A DNA stretch of 64,000 nt from positions 9,734,001-9,798,000 of the forward strand of contig NC_091976.1 of assembly GCF_036711975.1 (NCBI RefSeq). The letters are read 5' to 3'. Of this stretch, positions 35,316 to 46,450 are shown piece after piece (the stretch's first letter is position 1; the number at the start of each line of letters is the position of its first letter). A program made the translations under genes and the position numbers. The notes under the pieces were generated by a model. The model saw only the letters and a program-made list of their open reading frames with translations, was not told the DNA's origin and ran no database searches. Source of the stretch: Onthophagus taurus. Its lineage: Eukaryota; Arthropoda; Insecta; Coleoptera; Scarabaeidae.

Positions 35316-36392
35316 TTAAGTGGAAGGCTGCAGCCAAGGGTGGCGAAGTCCTTCAGCTTCTGTTGATTCCTCCCTCGGTTGGATTGGTTTTAACCTTTTC
35401 CAATATCTTTTCATGATGCAGAGACTGATAATTATTACTAAAACACAAAGCAAAATTATAGGTGTCCCTATTGAGGTCAATTTTTTAAAGGTGTTTATCG
35501 CCTGTATTTCTTCTTGTAATGATATCAGTTCCTCACGAGTTTCATTAAGTCGGGTAAATGTAATTTGTTCCAATTCAATATCTTGTTCTTTCCAGTGGGG
35601 CACATCTTCGGTTATCTTCTGCAATTCCACTGAATGAATTTGAAAGGATCGATCTTCTATCTTACTGGTATGGGCTTCCATCTTTTCTTCTTTTACGGTT
35701 ACCATGCATCCTTGTGATATCTGAACTAGGAAGTTTCCTTTTATCATTCTATCCTCTTTTTTATTTTCGCAATTGATAATTATTCTTTCCTCCTTCGATA
35801 CAGATAGTAACCATTCGTTATTTGTTAATTGTTGTATCATTTCGAATTCCTTTTCTATTTTATAGAAATATCCCGTACCATTGTATTGATGTTTCAACAG
35901 TCGATATTCGCATGGAGTGTAGATGTCAATGCTCTTACTACTCTTCTCACATAAGTAAAATTTTTGTTGGATTTCATTGCATTCTTCTATATCGCTAATA
36001 TACCTATGATCGCTCTCAGCAAGGTATGGATTTTGGATAGATAGGATTTGAATTTTATTTCCTATAGGTTGAGGCAATGAAAAGAATTTATAATACTGGT
36101 AAGATTCTGAATCTATTAAGGGAATACCCAATATGAAATGAATTTTAATGCCTTTTACGTATGCTTTAACGTCGATTGTCCTTTCAATAGCGTAGATGTT
36201 TTCATCTTCTATCTTGAGAGGCAATTTTTGATGCTTTTGTATTCCTAAAAGTTCTTCTAAAAATATTTCTGTACTCAAAATAGCCGGGTGGTATGTCTTC
36301 AATTTGGCAAGTGTTTTTGCTACTACTAGTTTTCCTATTAATTCGTTAATAGTTTGCATACTTGTTATTAACATTAATAAGTTTGCATACAA
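35316..36392 (-). pseudogene. Errantivirus-type envelope (baculovirus F-like), C-terminal part
   Basis: The frame encodes 358 residues ending in a transmembrane helix (TPIILLCVLVIIISLCIMKR, about residues 315-334) and a short basic tail. Cys-containing ectodomain segments (IEECNEIQQKFYLCEKSS, TPCEYRLLKHQYNGTGY) and a coiled stretch before the membrane fit the F-like env of gypsy-type errantiviruses. The N-terminal part with signal peptide, cleavage site and fusion peptide is missing, and pol is absent upstream. The element is therefore a 3' remnant: env piece, polypurine tract and LTR. Confidence 0.65.
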
Positions 36393-36619
36393 CGTATTTC
36401 TTTCGAATTTCGCGTTTTACCTTAGTAAATTAATAAATACAACCCGGTATGGTACAGAATTTCGTCAGAATTTTTATTCTTCTGAAGCCCAACCACCAAC
36501 ACCAACCACCATTCTAATCGCAGACTACGATACGTTTTATACGTCAGTATAATACATGCAAGGTGTAAAACCTCTTATACGGTAAAATTCCCAACCCTGC
36601 AAGTAATAAACGAATTGTA
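36393..36619. other. Junction between env remnant and copia RT
   Basis: A short unassigned sequence. Both flanking genes stop here, so at least one deletion or insertion boundary lies in this interval. No target duplication was seen. Confidence 0.4.
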
Positions 36620-37396
36620 TCATACCGAACTGTCGGCGCGAATGTTTCGGTATAATCTATGCCTTGTTTTTAAGAAAATCCTTTTGCACACAATCTGTTC
36701 TGGAGAACGCTTTACCTTAAAAACCCATTTTGAACCCACCGTTTTCTTGTTCATCGGGAGTGGGCTCATCTCCCACGTTTTGTTTAGTTCTACAGCATCT
36801 AGCTCTTCCTGTATGGCTTTCTTCCACATTGCAGCATCAGCTGTTTTGACTGCTTCATCATAACTTTGTGGAGTACCTTCTACTAAGTTTATCTCGAAGT
36901 CATCAAGGTACTTGGGTTTGTTTATTGCGTTTCGAGGTCTTAACCTTTGTTTTTTATCTTCATCTACTATATCTTCTAAAATATTTTCTTCTTCTGTTAT
37001 TTCATTTACCTCGTCATCGAAAGTATCATCTTCTATGTTTAAGACAGTATGTTGTCTTGTCTTCGGAGCTGGTTGATCTTCATCAAATTACACATTTCTT
37101 GCCACTTTTATGTTTCTTGTAACTGGATCCAACAGCCTATAGTTCGTGGACTCATCTTGGTAACCCACTAATATTAACTTTATGCTTTTTGGTTCTAATT
37201 TCTTTCTTAAGTTGTCTGGAACGTGCATGTAGGCGGTACTTCCAACTACTTTCAAGTGATCTAACGAAGCTGTTCTTCCCGTCCATAGCTTGTATGGTGT
37301 TACGTTCGGGTTTCTTTTGTTTGTTGTACGGTTCAGAATGTATACAGCTGTATTCACAGCTTCTGCCCACAGGTAAGTCGGCAAATCTTTTGTATA
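36620..37396 (-). pseudogene. Ty1/copia pol: end of integrase and start of reverse transcriptase
   Basis: The frame 37396-37088 continues the integrase C-terminal region (YLWAEAVNTAVYILNRTTNK, then TPYKLWTG). After an in-frame stop at about 37088 an acidic linker follows, and the RT domain begins at 36829 with MWKKAIQEELDAVELNKTWE and GSKWVFKVK. RT is cut off after about 70 residues, before the catalytic YVDD region, so RT and RNase H are lost. Confidence 0.8.
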
Positions 37397-37817
37397 CAGC
37401 GTGTCCCGTATCTTCCGCATCAGAGCATTATACGGTTGTAGAATACATTATTCTGAAGCGATCTTTCTAATAAATTTTTTTCGAAATGTTTATAATAACC
37501 GCACGGGAACTGTTTAACAACGACCAATAACGGACGACTTTGATTCACCGAAAAAGTTTATTTCTCTTTCCGTGACGAATCTATTGGTGACTACACGTGG
37601 GAAACGAGTTATCATCGGCGTAGCGGACCGGCCGAAGGAGGCACCGACTACCTGAGGCTGATTTGCGATCTGCTGATTGGACGAAAAACAGTTCGTTTAA
37701 ACAGTTCCCGTGCGGTTATTATAAACATTTCGAAAAAATTTTATTAGAAAGATCGCTTCAGAATAATGTATCGTACAATCGTATAATGCTCTGATGCGGA
37801 AGATACGGGACACGCTG
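37397..37817. mobile_element. Mariner-type MITE
   Basis: A 421-bp element with about 125-bp inverted repeats beginning CAGCGTGTCCCGTATCTTCC, flanked by TA (37395-37396 and 37818-37819). There is no coding capacity. It splits the copia integrase codons between MIY and TKDLPTYLW. The CAGnGTGTCCC start resembles Tc1/mariner termini. Confidence 0.85.
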
Positions 37818-38775
37818 TATATCATAGAACGAGCACTTTCCACTATTGTTCTATGTTCTCTCTCCGCTTTACCGTTTTGTTCATGACAATAAGGTGAACA
37901 TGTTTCAAACTCTATTCCCTTTTTCTTTAAGAAATCTTGAAACTGCTCGTTTGTGTACTCTTTGCCATTGTCAGCACGAATAGTTTTGATTCTGTATTCA
38001 AACTTGTTTTCACAATATTGTACGAATGTTTTGAAATGATCAAATGTATCAGATTTATGTTTCATGAAGTACACTTTTCTAAAGCCAGTAGCGTCATCTT
38101 TAAATAGAACAAAGTACAGATGTCCACTTACGGAGGGAACGGACATGGGACCACACAAGTCCGTATGTATGAACTCTCCTGGTTTAGTGTTTCTCGGTTC
38201 ACTTTTATCAAATGGTAATTTATGCTGTTTACCATACTGACAGCCATCACACACGTAAGCCTTCACGTCATCATGTGATATTCCATTTATGACACCCTTC
38301 TGTACCATTACTTTCATCGTTTTGAAATTAATATGGCCTAAACGTTCATGCCAAGTTTTTAAAGAAGTTGAGGAACTCACGTTCACTTCTGGAATTGTAG
38401 TTCGAATTGCTAATTTGTACAGATTTGTAACAATTCTGTTCGCAACAGCTTTTACCACACCGTTTTCAATTATTTTAGCTTCATTTCCTTCTTTGACTAC
38501 TTCCATTCCTTTTTCGGTGACTGCTCCTTCTGGGAAGAGATCTTTCTTCAACTCCGGAACATACCATACATCGTTCATTACACATCTCCTCCAGGTAGAT
38601 CCAATTAAGCACTCTATGTTCACTCTTCCAATACCTTTTACCATGAACTGTTCTCCATTACTAAGTTTTATACTTAAATTATCTTGTTCTTCGCAGGACG
38701 TAAACCAACTTTTATTGAAGGTCATGTGTGCGGATGCACCACTGTCTAAAATCCATGTGTCCTCGTCTTGCAATT
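37818..38775 (-). pseudogene. Ty1/copia pol: protease, GAG-pre-integrase and integrase
   Basis: The frame begins with the aspartic protease active site (DTWILDSGASAHMT). The HHCC zinc region follows (WHERLGHINFKTM ... CDGCQYGKQHKLPF), then the integrase core with FIHTDLCGP (first Asp), TIRADNGKEY (second Asp) and QNGKAEREH (Glu). This part is open. It stops at the MITE at 37817 and, on its N-terminal side, at the Harbinger copy 3 border (38776-38778 TTA). Copia pol is the polyprotein that matures and integrates the element. Confidence 0.88.
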
Positions 38776-38938
38776 TTAGGCCCTATCCTCACGACGCTAC
38801 ACGACATCAACACGACATGCAGACGGCGCTACACTACATCTACGCAACACGATATGTTGGCAACATGTTGACCGACGATATTTCAGCTCAGTCACCGCGC
38901 GACATTTGTAGCGTGACGTCGTGTTATAATTAATAAAA

Positions 38939-40947
38939 ATGGCGGCAGAAAGGGACGTTAATTTAAAAATTGTACTAGAGGTTGAAAAACATCCATGTTT
39001 GTATAATTTTAAATTACCCGACTATACACGGAAAGATTTAATAGAAAAAGCGTGGAGTGAAGTGGGAAAGAAAACGAATATGTCAAGTAAGTACCTTTAT
39101 TAAATTTCTTTAATATTATTATTATTCATTGCAAAATAAATTTTAAATAAATTATTAAATTTAGTTAATACATTATTTATAAGCAATAATTATTTTGCCA
39201 GGGCAGAGCAACACATGGTTTTATAAAGTAGTTTGATAAATATATTCGGAAAGTAGATGGGGCTGATGCAGGTTGTAAAGTAATATGTTCTTCTCGTAAT
39301 TGTGTGTTATTATCTTGTATTTTATTTGATATTCTTTTTGGTGCAATGGGCGATGGTGTGTATTCAATGCCGTCTTTTTTTCGAATAAAATTATGTAGAA
39401 TGCAAACTGCCTTGATAATATTTACCACATTTTCCAATTTTCTGCAACGAATCGGTACGCCTAAAACTTGTAATTTTTGTGCCATCATACCGAAAACGCA
39501 TTCAATAGTTTTCCTTGCACGACTTAATCTATAATTAAATATCCTTTTTTTTATTGTCCAGTGAAGTTGAAGGATATGGTCTCATCATGTACCGTTTTAA
39601 TGGAAAGGCATTACCTCCAACAAAATAATATGGAAAGTTTTGTTTTGATTCATCATGAGGTAGTGGTGAACTTTGTGGTATATTGAGTCCATTTACTTCT
39701 AACCTGTGATACAACGCTGTTTCCCTAAATATTCCTCCGTCATGATTTCGGCCAGCAAATCCTGTTTCTATTACAGTAAATAAACCGTCGGCATCACAAG
39801 CCGCCATTAACACAACAGAGTGATACTGTTTGTAATTAAAATTTGTTGACCCAGAATTGGGAAGCTTTTCAATTCGGATATGCTTCCCATCTATTGCGCC
39901 TAAGCAATTTGGAATATTCCACAGCTCAAAAAAACGATCGGATATATTTTTCCATTGATCAGTATTTGGCACAATCATGTATTCATCTTTTAAAGATTGC
40001 CATATAATCAATGTTGTGTCGGTTACGATTGCAGCTATTGTGCTGTGTCCTCTTTGAAAATATAATGAAAGAGATATAAAACTGCATCCTCTTGCTAGGT
40101 ACCTGAAACAAAAATCGTTTCCAGCATAATAATATAAATAATATACTTTTATAGTAATTAATTTTTTTTTCAGTGTCCGACTGCAAAGAAAAATGGAAAA
40201 ATGTATGGTCGGCATTTGTAAGGAGCTTAAAGCCGGTTCCAAGCGGTTCTTCTGCTAAAGCGAAAAAAACCATATTATTTGCACGACCATTTGCAGTTTA
40301 TTGTTGCATATGTGAAACCCACAAATCCTATTGAAAATGCAGGAAATATTGAGCATGAGCACCCAGAGGAACCAGCAAGTCCAGATCCAGCTGAGAAGAC
40401 TGACGAAAAATTACAAGAAGTTGAAACCTTAACCGCACCAACAAGAAAGGAACATTGTCCAGAGCGCGCTACAAGTTCGACGTCAATTCGACGCAAGATA
40501 AAATTAAATGACCTCGATTCGTCATTTTTGAAGTACCTTCAAAATAAAAAGAAAAACAGTGCCACTAACGATGAAACAGCTAAACGGTATTTTTTGCTTT
40601 CTTTGATACCCGAAGTAAAGAATATGAACGACCAGCGGATGCGACAATTTAAAATGAAAGTCCTGCTTCTGATTGAAAATATTCTATCAGAAAGTTCTAA
40701 GTCAAGACCGGGATCATCTAATTCTCAAGATTATTACAGTGATTCTCCGACATTAACCACTACTTCAAACTCCAACACTGGATTTTCCCATCATTCCTTC
40801 CATAATATTTCTCCTCAGCTTGATAGTACCCACAGTTCCGAATATTTTTCACTGCGGCCTAAGCAGATCTCCACTTCGTCGTCACCATATCACCACGAGT
40901 CTCAACAGCTGCCAATAAGTGATATTGATACGATGACTATTTTGTAA
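38939..40947 (+). CDS. MADF-BESS accessory protein of Harbinger copy 3 (one frameshift)
   Basis: Exon 1 (38939-39086) starts MAAERDVNLKIVLEVEKHP and ends at a GTAAGT donor. Exon 2 starts at 40174 after a long polypyrimidine tract and CAG, and continues the MADF domain with CKEKWKNVWSAFVRSLKP. The BESS-like motif (RYFLLSLIPEVKNMNDQRM) lies in the middle of exon 2. The long Ser/Thr-rich C-terminus ends at 40947. One extra base in the seven-A run at 40263-40269 breaks the frame; everything else is open. The 1087-bp intron contains the transposase's second exon on the opposite strand. Its likely role is DNA binding with the transposase. Confidence 0.72.
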
Positions 40948-41379
40948 GTTTCTTTACTATATGTACAAAAATAAATATTTGTTATATCTTACCTGAGTGT
41001 TATAAGAATCCTTTCCTCTGCACTGACACCTCATAATTGTGTCGGCCCTTTGAATTAAAGGACCTGTAATTCTTAAAAGCTCTTTAAAACATTCTTTGCT
41101 CATTCTATAGAAAGACTGAAACTTGTTATCATTTTGTCGCAACTCTTTAGCAACTACAAATAATCTACGGTTTCTGTTTTTCTTAATATATGGATGTACA
41201 CAGTATTTCCTTCGTCGTCGGCGATTACGCAAATAGTAATAAATAAGTAAGACCTCTTCTTCTTCACTCGAAAGAGAGCTTTCTTTACTGGTAATATCAA
41301 AATCACCTGATTTTTCACATGAAAGGACACCTCTCTCCTTAGATATCTTGAATACGACTGATAATATTGTCTTATGCAT
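39177..41379 (-). CDS. Harbinger transposase, copy 3 (two exons, one frameshift)
   Basis: Exon 1 (41379-40993) starts MHKTILSVVFKISKERG and includes an Arg-rich RNRRRRRKYCVHPYIKKN and the helix FYRMSKECFKELLRITG. An intron (40103-40992, GTAAGA..CAG) leads to exon 2 with YLARGCSFISLSLYFQRGH, NCLGAIDGKHIRIE (first Asp) and MAACDADGLFTV (second Asp). The third motif reads VGGNAFPL where the family normally has Asp-Glu, so the third acidic residue seems lost. One base is out of frame in an eight-A run near 39545, before the C-terminal ARKTIECVFGMMAQ. The enzyme would cut the element ends and insert at TWA sites. Confidence 0.8.
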
Positions 41380-41468
41380 GTCGCGTCGTGTGGACAAACC
41401 GTGTTGGATACAATTTCTTTTTGTCGTGTCGTCTGCATGTCGTAAGGCGTCGTGAGGATAGGGCCTTA

Positions 41469-42233
41469 GATCTACAGCAGAATTGAAAGCTCCAAAGTTT
41501 TTCGAATTACTTGCAGTTTCCTGCTTTGATGCTTTGTTTTTGCAATGTTTGGCAAAATGACCTTTTTGCCTACAATTGTAACAAGTAATTTTCTTTTTAT
41601 CAAACTTCTTTTCTGGTTTTTTATTGGAGGTTGCAGCTAAGGCGTGTTCGGCAGTTTCTGTTGCGGTAAGGCTGACTTCTTCATCAATCAACCTTTACGA
41701 TAAATTTTGAAGAGTTTGTTTTGTTTCATCTACAGACAACCAAGCTTGTCTAAAAGTTCTGTACTTACTTGGTAGTGTACTTAGAATCTTTGTTATGACA
41801 GCTGTTTCACTTATGTTGTCTCCGCTTTCTCTGATTCCCCTGGCGATGTTCTCTATCTTTGATATATGTTGTATGATTGAGTCACTAGATTCCATTTTGT
41901 ATTGGTGAAATCTTTCGTGCAGAATCATCTTATTTGTTTCGGACTTTAGCGCATAAATGTTGTCTAGTTTACTAAAAACTTCTTTTGCTGATTCGCAATT
42001 CTCAATCAACGTTATTTGTGCAAATTCCAACGCGGATGTTATGATGCACATTGCATGCGCGTCCTTTTTTGTCCATTCTGCCAGTTCCTTTTCTGTTGTA
42101 GGATTTCAGTTGTTCCTGTTGTAATTTCGTAGAGTCCTTTTGCCTTTAACGCACATTTTATTTGAAATTTCCACTGATGGTAATTTTTGCCGTTAAATTT
42201 GGTGATACCGACCAGATTCATGTTTTCCGCCAT
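41469..42233 (-). pseudogene. Ty1/copia gag with zinc knuckle
   Basis: The frame starts MAENMNLVGITKFNGKNYHQ, the usual copia gag beginning. It continues in a second frame (HAMCIITSALEFAQITLI ... SKIENIARGIRESGDNI, UBN2-like) after a shift near 42100. A stop at about 41692 precedes the zinc knuckle CYNCRQKGHFAKHC. The gene then meets Harbinger copy 3. It lies directly beside the gypsy LTR at 42271, which occupies the copia leader. Confidence 0.8.
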
Positions 42234-42270
42234 GGTAGTTTCCTGGTTACACAAACCGCAGAAGCCACAC

Positions 42271-43365
42271 TGTAGCGATCCGCAGACCAGTTCAGATTTT
42301 GGTAATTAATTATTGATATTTTTATTCATTCTCGGATAGAGGGGATCGCTGCTCGACTCATCCTTCCCTTCCTTTTCTTTTGTCTAATTGTTATAATTGT
42401 AATTGTTTGATTGGTTAAACCACGCGTTGACCAATAAGATTATTCTTAGAGTTAAGAGCGTTCAGGGGGGAAACGTTTTCCTTTTGTTTTCCTTCCCTCT
42501 CTTTTGTTTAATTGCTGATGTTGCAATCTCTAATTGGTTGAGCCATGTGTTGGCCAATGAGGACTTTCCTCAAGGAAAGAGCGTCCAGGGGGTAAAGGTT
42601 TAAATATTGAGGAGGAGCGCCTTTTATGACAGTTCGGTTTGGATTTAAATTAATTTCTTCGGCGAAGCACCCTGTTCGGTTTCGGTTAAGAGTCTTAGTG
42701 TACAGTCCGAGTAAGACTCCGGTAATTCTTAAGTTTGATGTAAGTTATTTAATTAATAATTATTAATTAACTTTTATTCGATCGGATTAAAATTAAAGTG
42801 TTATACTTTTTGACGAGTCGCTCCTCTCAATATGATCGCTTTAACCCTTGGTAAGTCGTTAATGTTTTATTTCATATATTAACTTGTAAAGATTGTAACT
42901 AATTGCTTTGGCTTTTTCTGATTTGGTATAAACCTACGTAATATTCGATGTTATTTTTGAATTATTCATTTTATTAAATTGATCATTTTGTAATTGTTGA
43001 ACTTAGATATTTTTTGATTAAATTGCTTATACCGATTTTCAAGTAAAGTCAGGTAAATTACTAGATTAAAATTTCTCTTGTTAATCAATATAAAGTTTTC
43101 GAGTTATTTTTGTAGCTAAATTTTGTTTGTTCCAATTTATTTTAACTTTAATTCTGTTTATTAATTTTAGGTTGTATTTTATTTTCTTTTGCTATTGTTT
43201 TTGTTTGATTTCACTTCATTAAATTTGTTATTTAAATTTGACTTGATTTCTTTTATTAAATTTCATTTAACTTTGCTCCCTAAATCCAAGCCGGCGTGAC
43301 AAGGTTCTGCTTGTCGCATACGCCTTTAGCACGCCCACACAACAAAGTAAGAGCCGCTCCTTACA
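42271..43365 (+). repeat. Ty3/gypsy 5' LTR
   Basis: The block starts TGTAGCGATCCGC and ends CCGCTCCTTACA, giving canonical TG..CA ends. It is directly followed by AATTGGTGTCAGGTGTGGGG, which fits a tRNA primer-binding site starting TGG. A TTTAAATA box lies at about 42599, with a possible start site 30-40 bp downstream. The partner LTR would lie beyond the right edge, so the exact borders and target duplication cannot be tested here. Confidence 0.7.
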
Positions 43366-43540
43366 AATTGGTGTCAGGTGTGGGGTTAGCTAAAATTTTT
43401 GGTTTAGGAAAGATTAATTTTTGTTGAAGGGAAATTTTTGACAAGTTAAATTTTTAGGATTTTTGAAGTGGGATAAAGTAGATTTTGTTTAATTCGCGAA
43501 TCATTAATACCAATCAGAATATTTACTAACCCTTATTAAC

Positions 43541-44112
43541 ATGGCAGAAACCGCCCCACAAGCTATGACCGTTACCCCCGTGTCACTGGGGATGGTCGCA
43601 GCAACAGTAGAAGCGTTCTCGGGAAGAGAGAACGTAAAATTACATTTTGAACGAATAGAGCAAAGAGCCACTTTGGATAGGTGGACAGAACAAGAAACGT
43701 TGAATATCGTAAAATATCGACTGACCGGAGAAGCGTATCGATATTACAAAAGTGATACAACATTGCAAGCGGCGTCGGTAACGTTTAATGATTTCAAAGA
43801 AAAATTCATCCAGAGATTTAAGCCGCGAAGAATTCCAGGTGAAGCTTACAACAAGTTAAATCGTACTTTCCAGGGACCTAATGAGACGGTGTCCGAGTTC
43901 CAGACTAGATTAAGGTTGATAGCTAATGAAATTTTGGAGGATGACCAAAGTAAGGCGACAGCTGAAGAATTGCCAGGTATTAAGAAGAAAATTAACGAAA
44001 GCGTCCTTAATCAATTTACGACGGGGTTGTGAAGAGAGATTTCTCAAAACATCGGAATCATATTGATGCGAGAAGAAAATCTGACGTTGCAGAAGGCGGC
44101 GGAAATTGCGAC
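43541..44112 (+). pseudogene. Ty3/gypsy gag, N-terminal part
   Basis: The frame starts MAETAPQAMTVTPVSLGMV and has the retrotransposon Gag fold region (KYRLTGEAYRYYKS, FKEKFIQRFKPRRIPGEAYN). An in-frame TGA at 44030 sits where the frame otherwise continues to 44112; it probably arose from a CGA codon by one transition. The last six bases (44107-44112, TGCGAC) are the Maverick target duplication. Gag resumes at 60935. Confidence 0.85.
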
Positions 44113-44764
44113 AGTAGTATAGATTCGCCGATTCAAGAACCTCCTCCTCGAACCTGCGTTCTAGGAGGAGGTTCTTGAATCGGCAAATTTTTTGGGGGTC
44201 AGAGGAGGTTCGATGAGGAGAGGAGGTTCTTGAATCGGCGATTCTTTTGAGGGTCGGAGGAGATTCGATGAAGAGAGGAGGAGGTCAATTAACTTGAGAA
44301 GGTCATGTTATTTTGACGAAATTATTAAAAATTTATCTTTATTAAAAATTTATCTTTATTAAAAATTTATCTTTATTAAAAATTTATCTTTATTAAAAAT
44401 GTATCTTTATTTAGGTTATGTTATTAAAAATTTATCTTTATATGTAACCTGTTTACCTAGATGAAAACAATTACTATGTTTATCCTTCGACGCTTCTCAA
44501 TGAACTGTTAATGTTTTCGATATATCTCTTAATTTATTATTATACACAAAGGTATACGGTTTTGAGACATGTAGGTATACAAACAAGTGAGTCATAACTT
44601 ACCTGCGAGATATTTTTTATTTTATTATGTAAAGGTGTACAGGTATTTAAGAATATGCGAGGAGGTTCTTGAATCGGCAAATTTTTTGGGAGGACAGGTT
44701 TGAGGAGGTCAACTAACTTGTTAGTAGTAGATGAGTCATGATCCACCTGCGAGATATTTTTTAA
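44113..44764 (+). repeat. Maverick left terminal inverted repeat
   Basis: It matches the right end over about 650 bp with few differences. It starts with a 22-bp-armed hairpin (44127-44148 paired with 44163-44184). GAGGAGGTTCTTGAATCGGC recurs near 44165, 44220 and 44659. A 17-bp unit (ATTAAAAATTTATCTTT) is tandemly repeated five times at 44324-44408, against three times at the right end. Confidence 0.93.
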
Positions 44765-44892
44765 GAGCTTCTTAATAAATTTGTCATGCGTTTTGTCTGA
44801 CGTCTCACGATATAATGACATGTTAGAACATGTATAATAGATATATTCGGTAATGATGTAAAATATTACTCCCCCCACCAGCAACCTTATGT

Positions 44893-44903
44893 ATTGCTAT
44901 AAA
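44893..44903 (+). promoter_or_regulatory. TATA box of the leftmost Maverick gene
   Basis: GCTATAAATAC lies about 130 bp upstream of the first exon's end and just inside the left terminal repeat. A start site about 30 bp downstream would give a non-coding leader that is then spliced at 45033. Confidence 0.6.
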
Positions 44904-45032
44904 TACAAACGTTGGTCGAAGTTGTACCGCAGAGTGTTGTGCTTCAGAGTAAGGTTTTTGTGTATTTAGTACATATTAAAAATATCGTGTAGATTTTTGG
45001 TGCATTTAGTACAGAGGATTTTTAACGTAACG

Positions 45033-45997
45033 AGTAAGTAATTCAAATGTAATACAAGTAGATAATGTACTAATGTAAACAATAATATTGATGTTTAGTG
45101 GCAACCAGACCGAACCCCAAATGTCCAACTAAGAGAGCTGCTGTAAATTCATTTGAAAAGGGTGAAAATAAAAAACCTGCCCGAAACATCAAAATGGAGG
45201 GTAATTGTAATGAGACAACTGCAACAAATGTGTCGCTAGGAAGTGATAATCAAAGAAAAAAGGATGTGGTATTCGATGGAATTAATTTGTTGGCTTCCGA
45301 CTTAGCGGAGTACGTATTTCCTAGCAATCAACAACATTATGTAGAAAATTGTGGAAAGTTACCTTTCACAAGTAACGTAGTATTAAATGAGGCAGTGAAA
45401 AATAATCTCCAAAAAGGTAATCAAGCGCCATTATTCTCCGAGAGTACATATTATTTAAATAAAAGTCGAACGAAATGGATATCGGTTGGCATGTCTGCCA
45501 ATCTACATTTTGATCCGGTTATAAGATTAATGGGAAAAGGACAATGCATAACTTTTACCGAAGACGAATGGAAAAATGTGATTAATAGCAGACAATTGAT
45601 TATGAATAGTTTTGTTGGTGATTTATCGGCACCACCACATTTCGTTGTAAGCGGCGTGACCTGCAGCAGCCAATGGATAGAAAATGTACGAAAAGTGTTG
45701 AAAATGGAAAGGGGGTCAGAAATATTTTACCTGGCTTACGACTCGTTACACGAATTGTGGAAACTTAGCGATTTAGTTTCGAGTAGGGTAGAAGTATTAA
45801 AGTGTATGGAATATAAAAATTATTACGATAGCGTGATCGATGTGGTATCAACAATGCAAGGTGATATAAAATCGAATATATTGGTTGCTTCAAACGGTGC
45901 ACCAAGTGAACATTTGTGCGTAACTAAAGAACTGCTCGTATACGGTATGGATAAGGTATTACTGGATTTAGATTTGCACGCATTAATGAAGATGTGA
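45033..45997 (+). CDS. Maverick protein of unknown function, with start codon split by an intron
   Basis: The frame encodes 299 residues (MATRPNPKCPTKRAAVN...). Its first codon in the genome reads GTG, but a 65-bp GT..AG intron (45034-45098) ends exactly inside it. Splicing the A at 45033 to TG at 45099 creates ATG in a good context. The N-terminal 55 residues are basic and polar. The rest is globular with YYLNKSRTKWISVGMSANLH and TFTEDEWKNVINSR. I recognise no catalytic motif. It is likely an early or structural Polinton-specific protein. An alternative unspliced start is the ATG at 45194. Confidence 0.7.
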
Positions 45998-46007
45998 AGT
46001 GAATAAA

Positions 46008-46232
46008 ATGGAAAAAAAAGTGACGTTTTGCGAATCGAAAAATAGAGTGTACCGAATGCACACTTGGACGTTTGCTTACAGACAATCAAGGATAAGTGAC
46101 TGGGAAGAAAAGATGTTGGACGGAATTAGATTTAAGACTAGGATAAGAAACGTAAATAAGTTATTAGAAAAATATTTAGATGTAGATTATAGATTAAATA
46201 TATATCAAGAACGTTTTAGCATTGTAGAGTAA
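46008..46232 (+). CDS. Small Maverick protein of unknown function
   Basis: A 74-residue frame (MEKKVTFCESKNRVYRMHTW...) begins 10 bp after the previous stop, in the same transcript direction. It is basic, with a helical DWEEKMLDGIRFKTRIRNVN. No family recognised. Its compact placement supports it being a real gene. Confidence 0.5.
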   Translation: MEKKVTFCESKNRVYRMHTWTFAYRQSRISDWEEKMLDGIRFKTRIRNVNKLLEKYLDVDYRLNIYQERFSIVE

Positions 46233-46450
46233 TCGAAATGTTTTTAACTGAGTAACAATTAATTTTTAGGATATTAGTAGATTTAAGTGTAGCTGAATAA
46301 TAATAATAATATTAATAGATTTAAGTATAAATTAAGAGCAAAACTGTTTTTGTAAAATATTTAAAAGGAATAAAAGCTTAAAGCACAACAGCAGAGCTTC
46401 ATTTCTAGTTTTTAACTGTGAAGAAAAGGAAGAAGGAGTGAAATTATAAA

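Larger units (their letters stand above)
38779..41465. mobile_element. PIF/Harbinger DNA transposon, copy 3
   Basis: Ends begin GGCCCTATCCTCACGACGC, with the inverse at the right. CACGACATGCAGACG-type repeats follow inside both ends. The TTA target duplication lies at 38776-38778 and 41466-41468. Length is 2687 bp. It splits the copia gene between the gag zinc knuckle and the protease. It carries two interlocked genes, each with a single frameshift in an A-run. Confidence 0.93.

Noticed and set aside
37385-37830. A duplication and inversion of copia sequence, because the flanks of the insert mirror each other
   Set aside because: The mirrored flanks are explained by the outer part of the MITE's own inverted repeats, bounded by TA on both sides.
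44113-44408. A CRISPR-like array, suggested by the regularly spaced repeats
   Set aside because: The 17-bp units are directly adjacent with no spacers, and the sequence is an insect transposon end.
45098-45100. GTG as a genuine start codon
   Set aside because: Eukaryotic genes rarely start at GTG, and splicing the flanking intron creates ATG at exactly this place.
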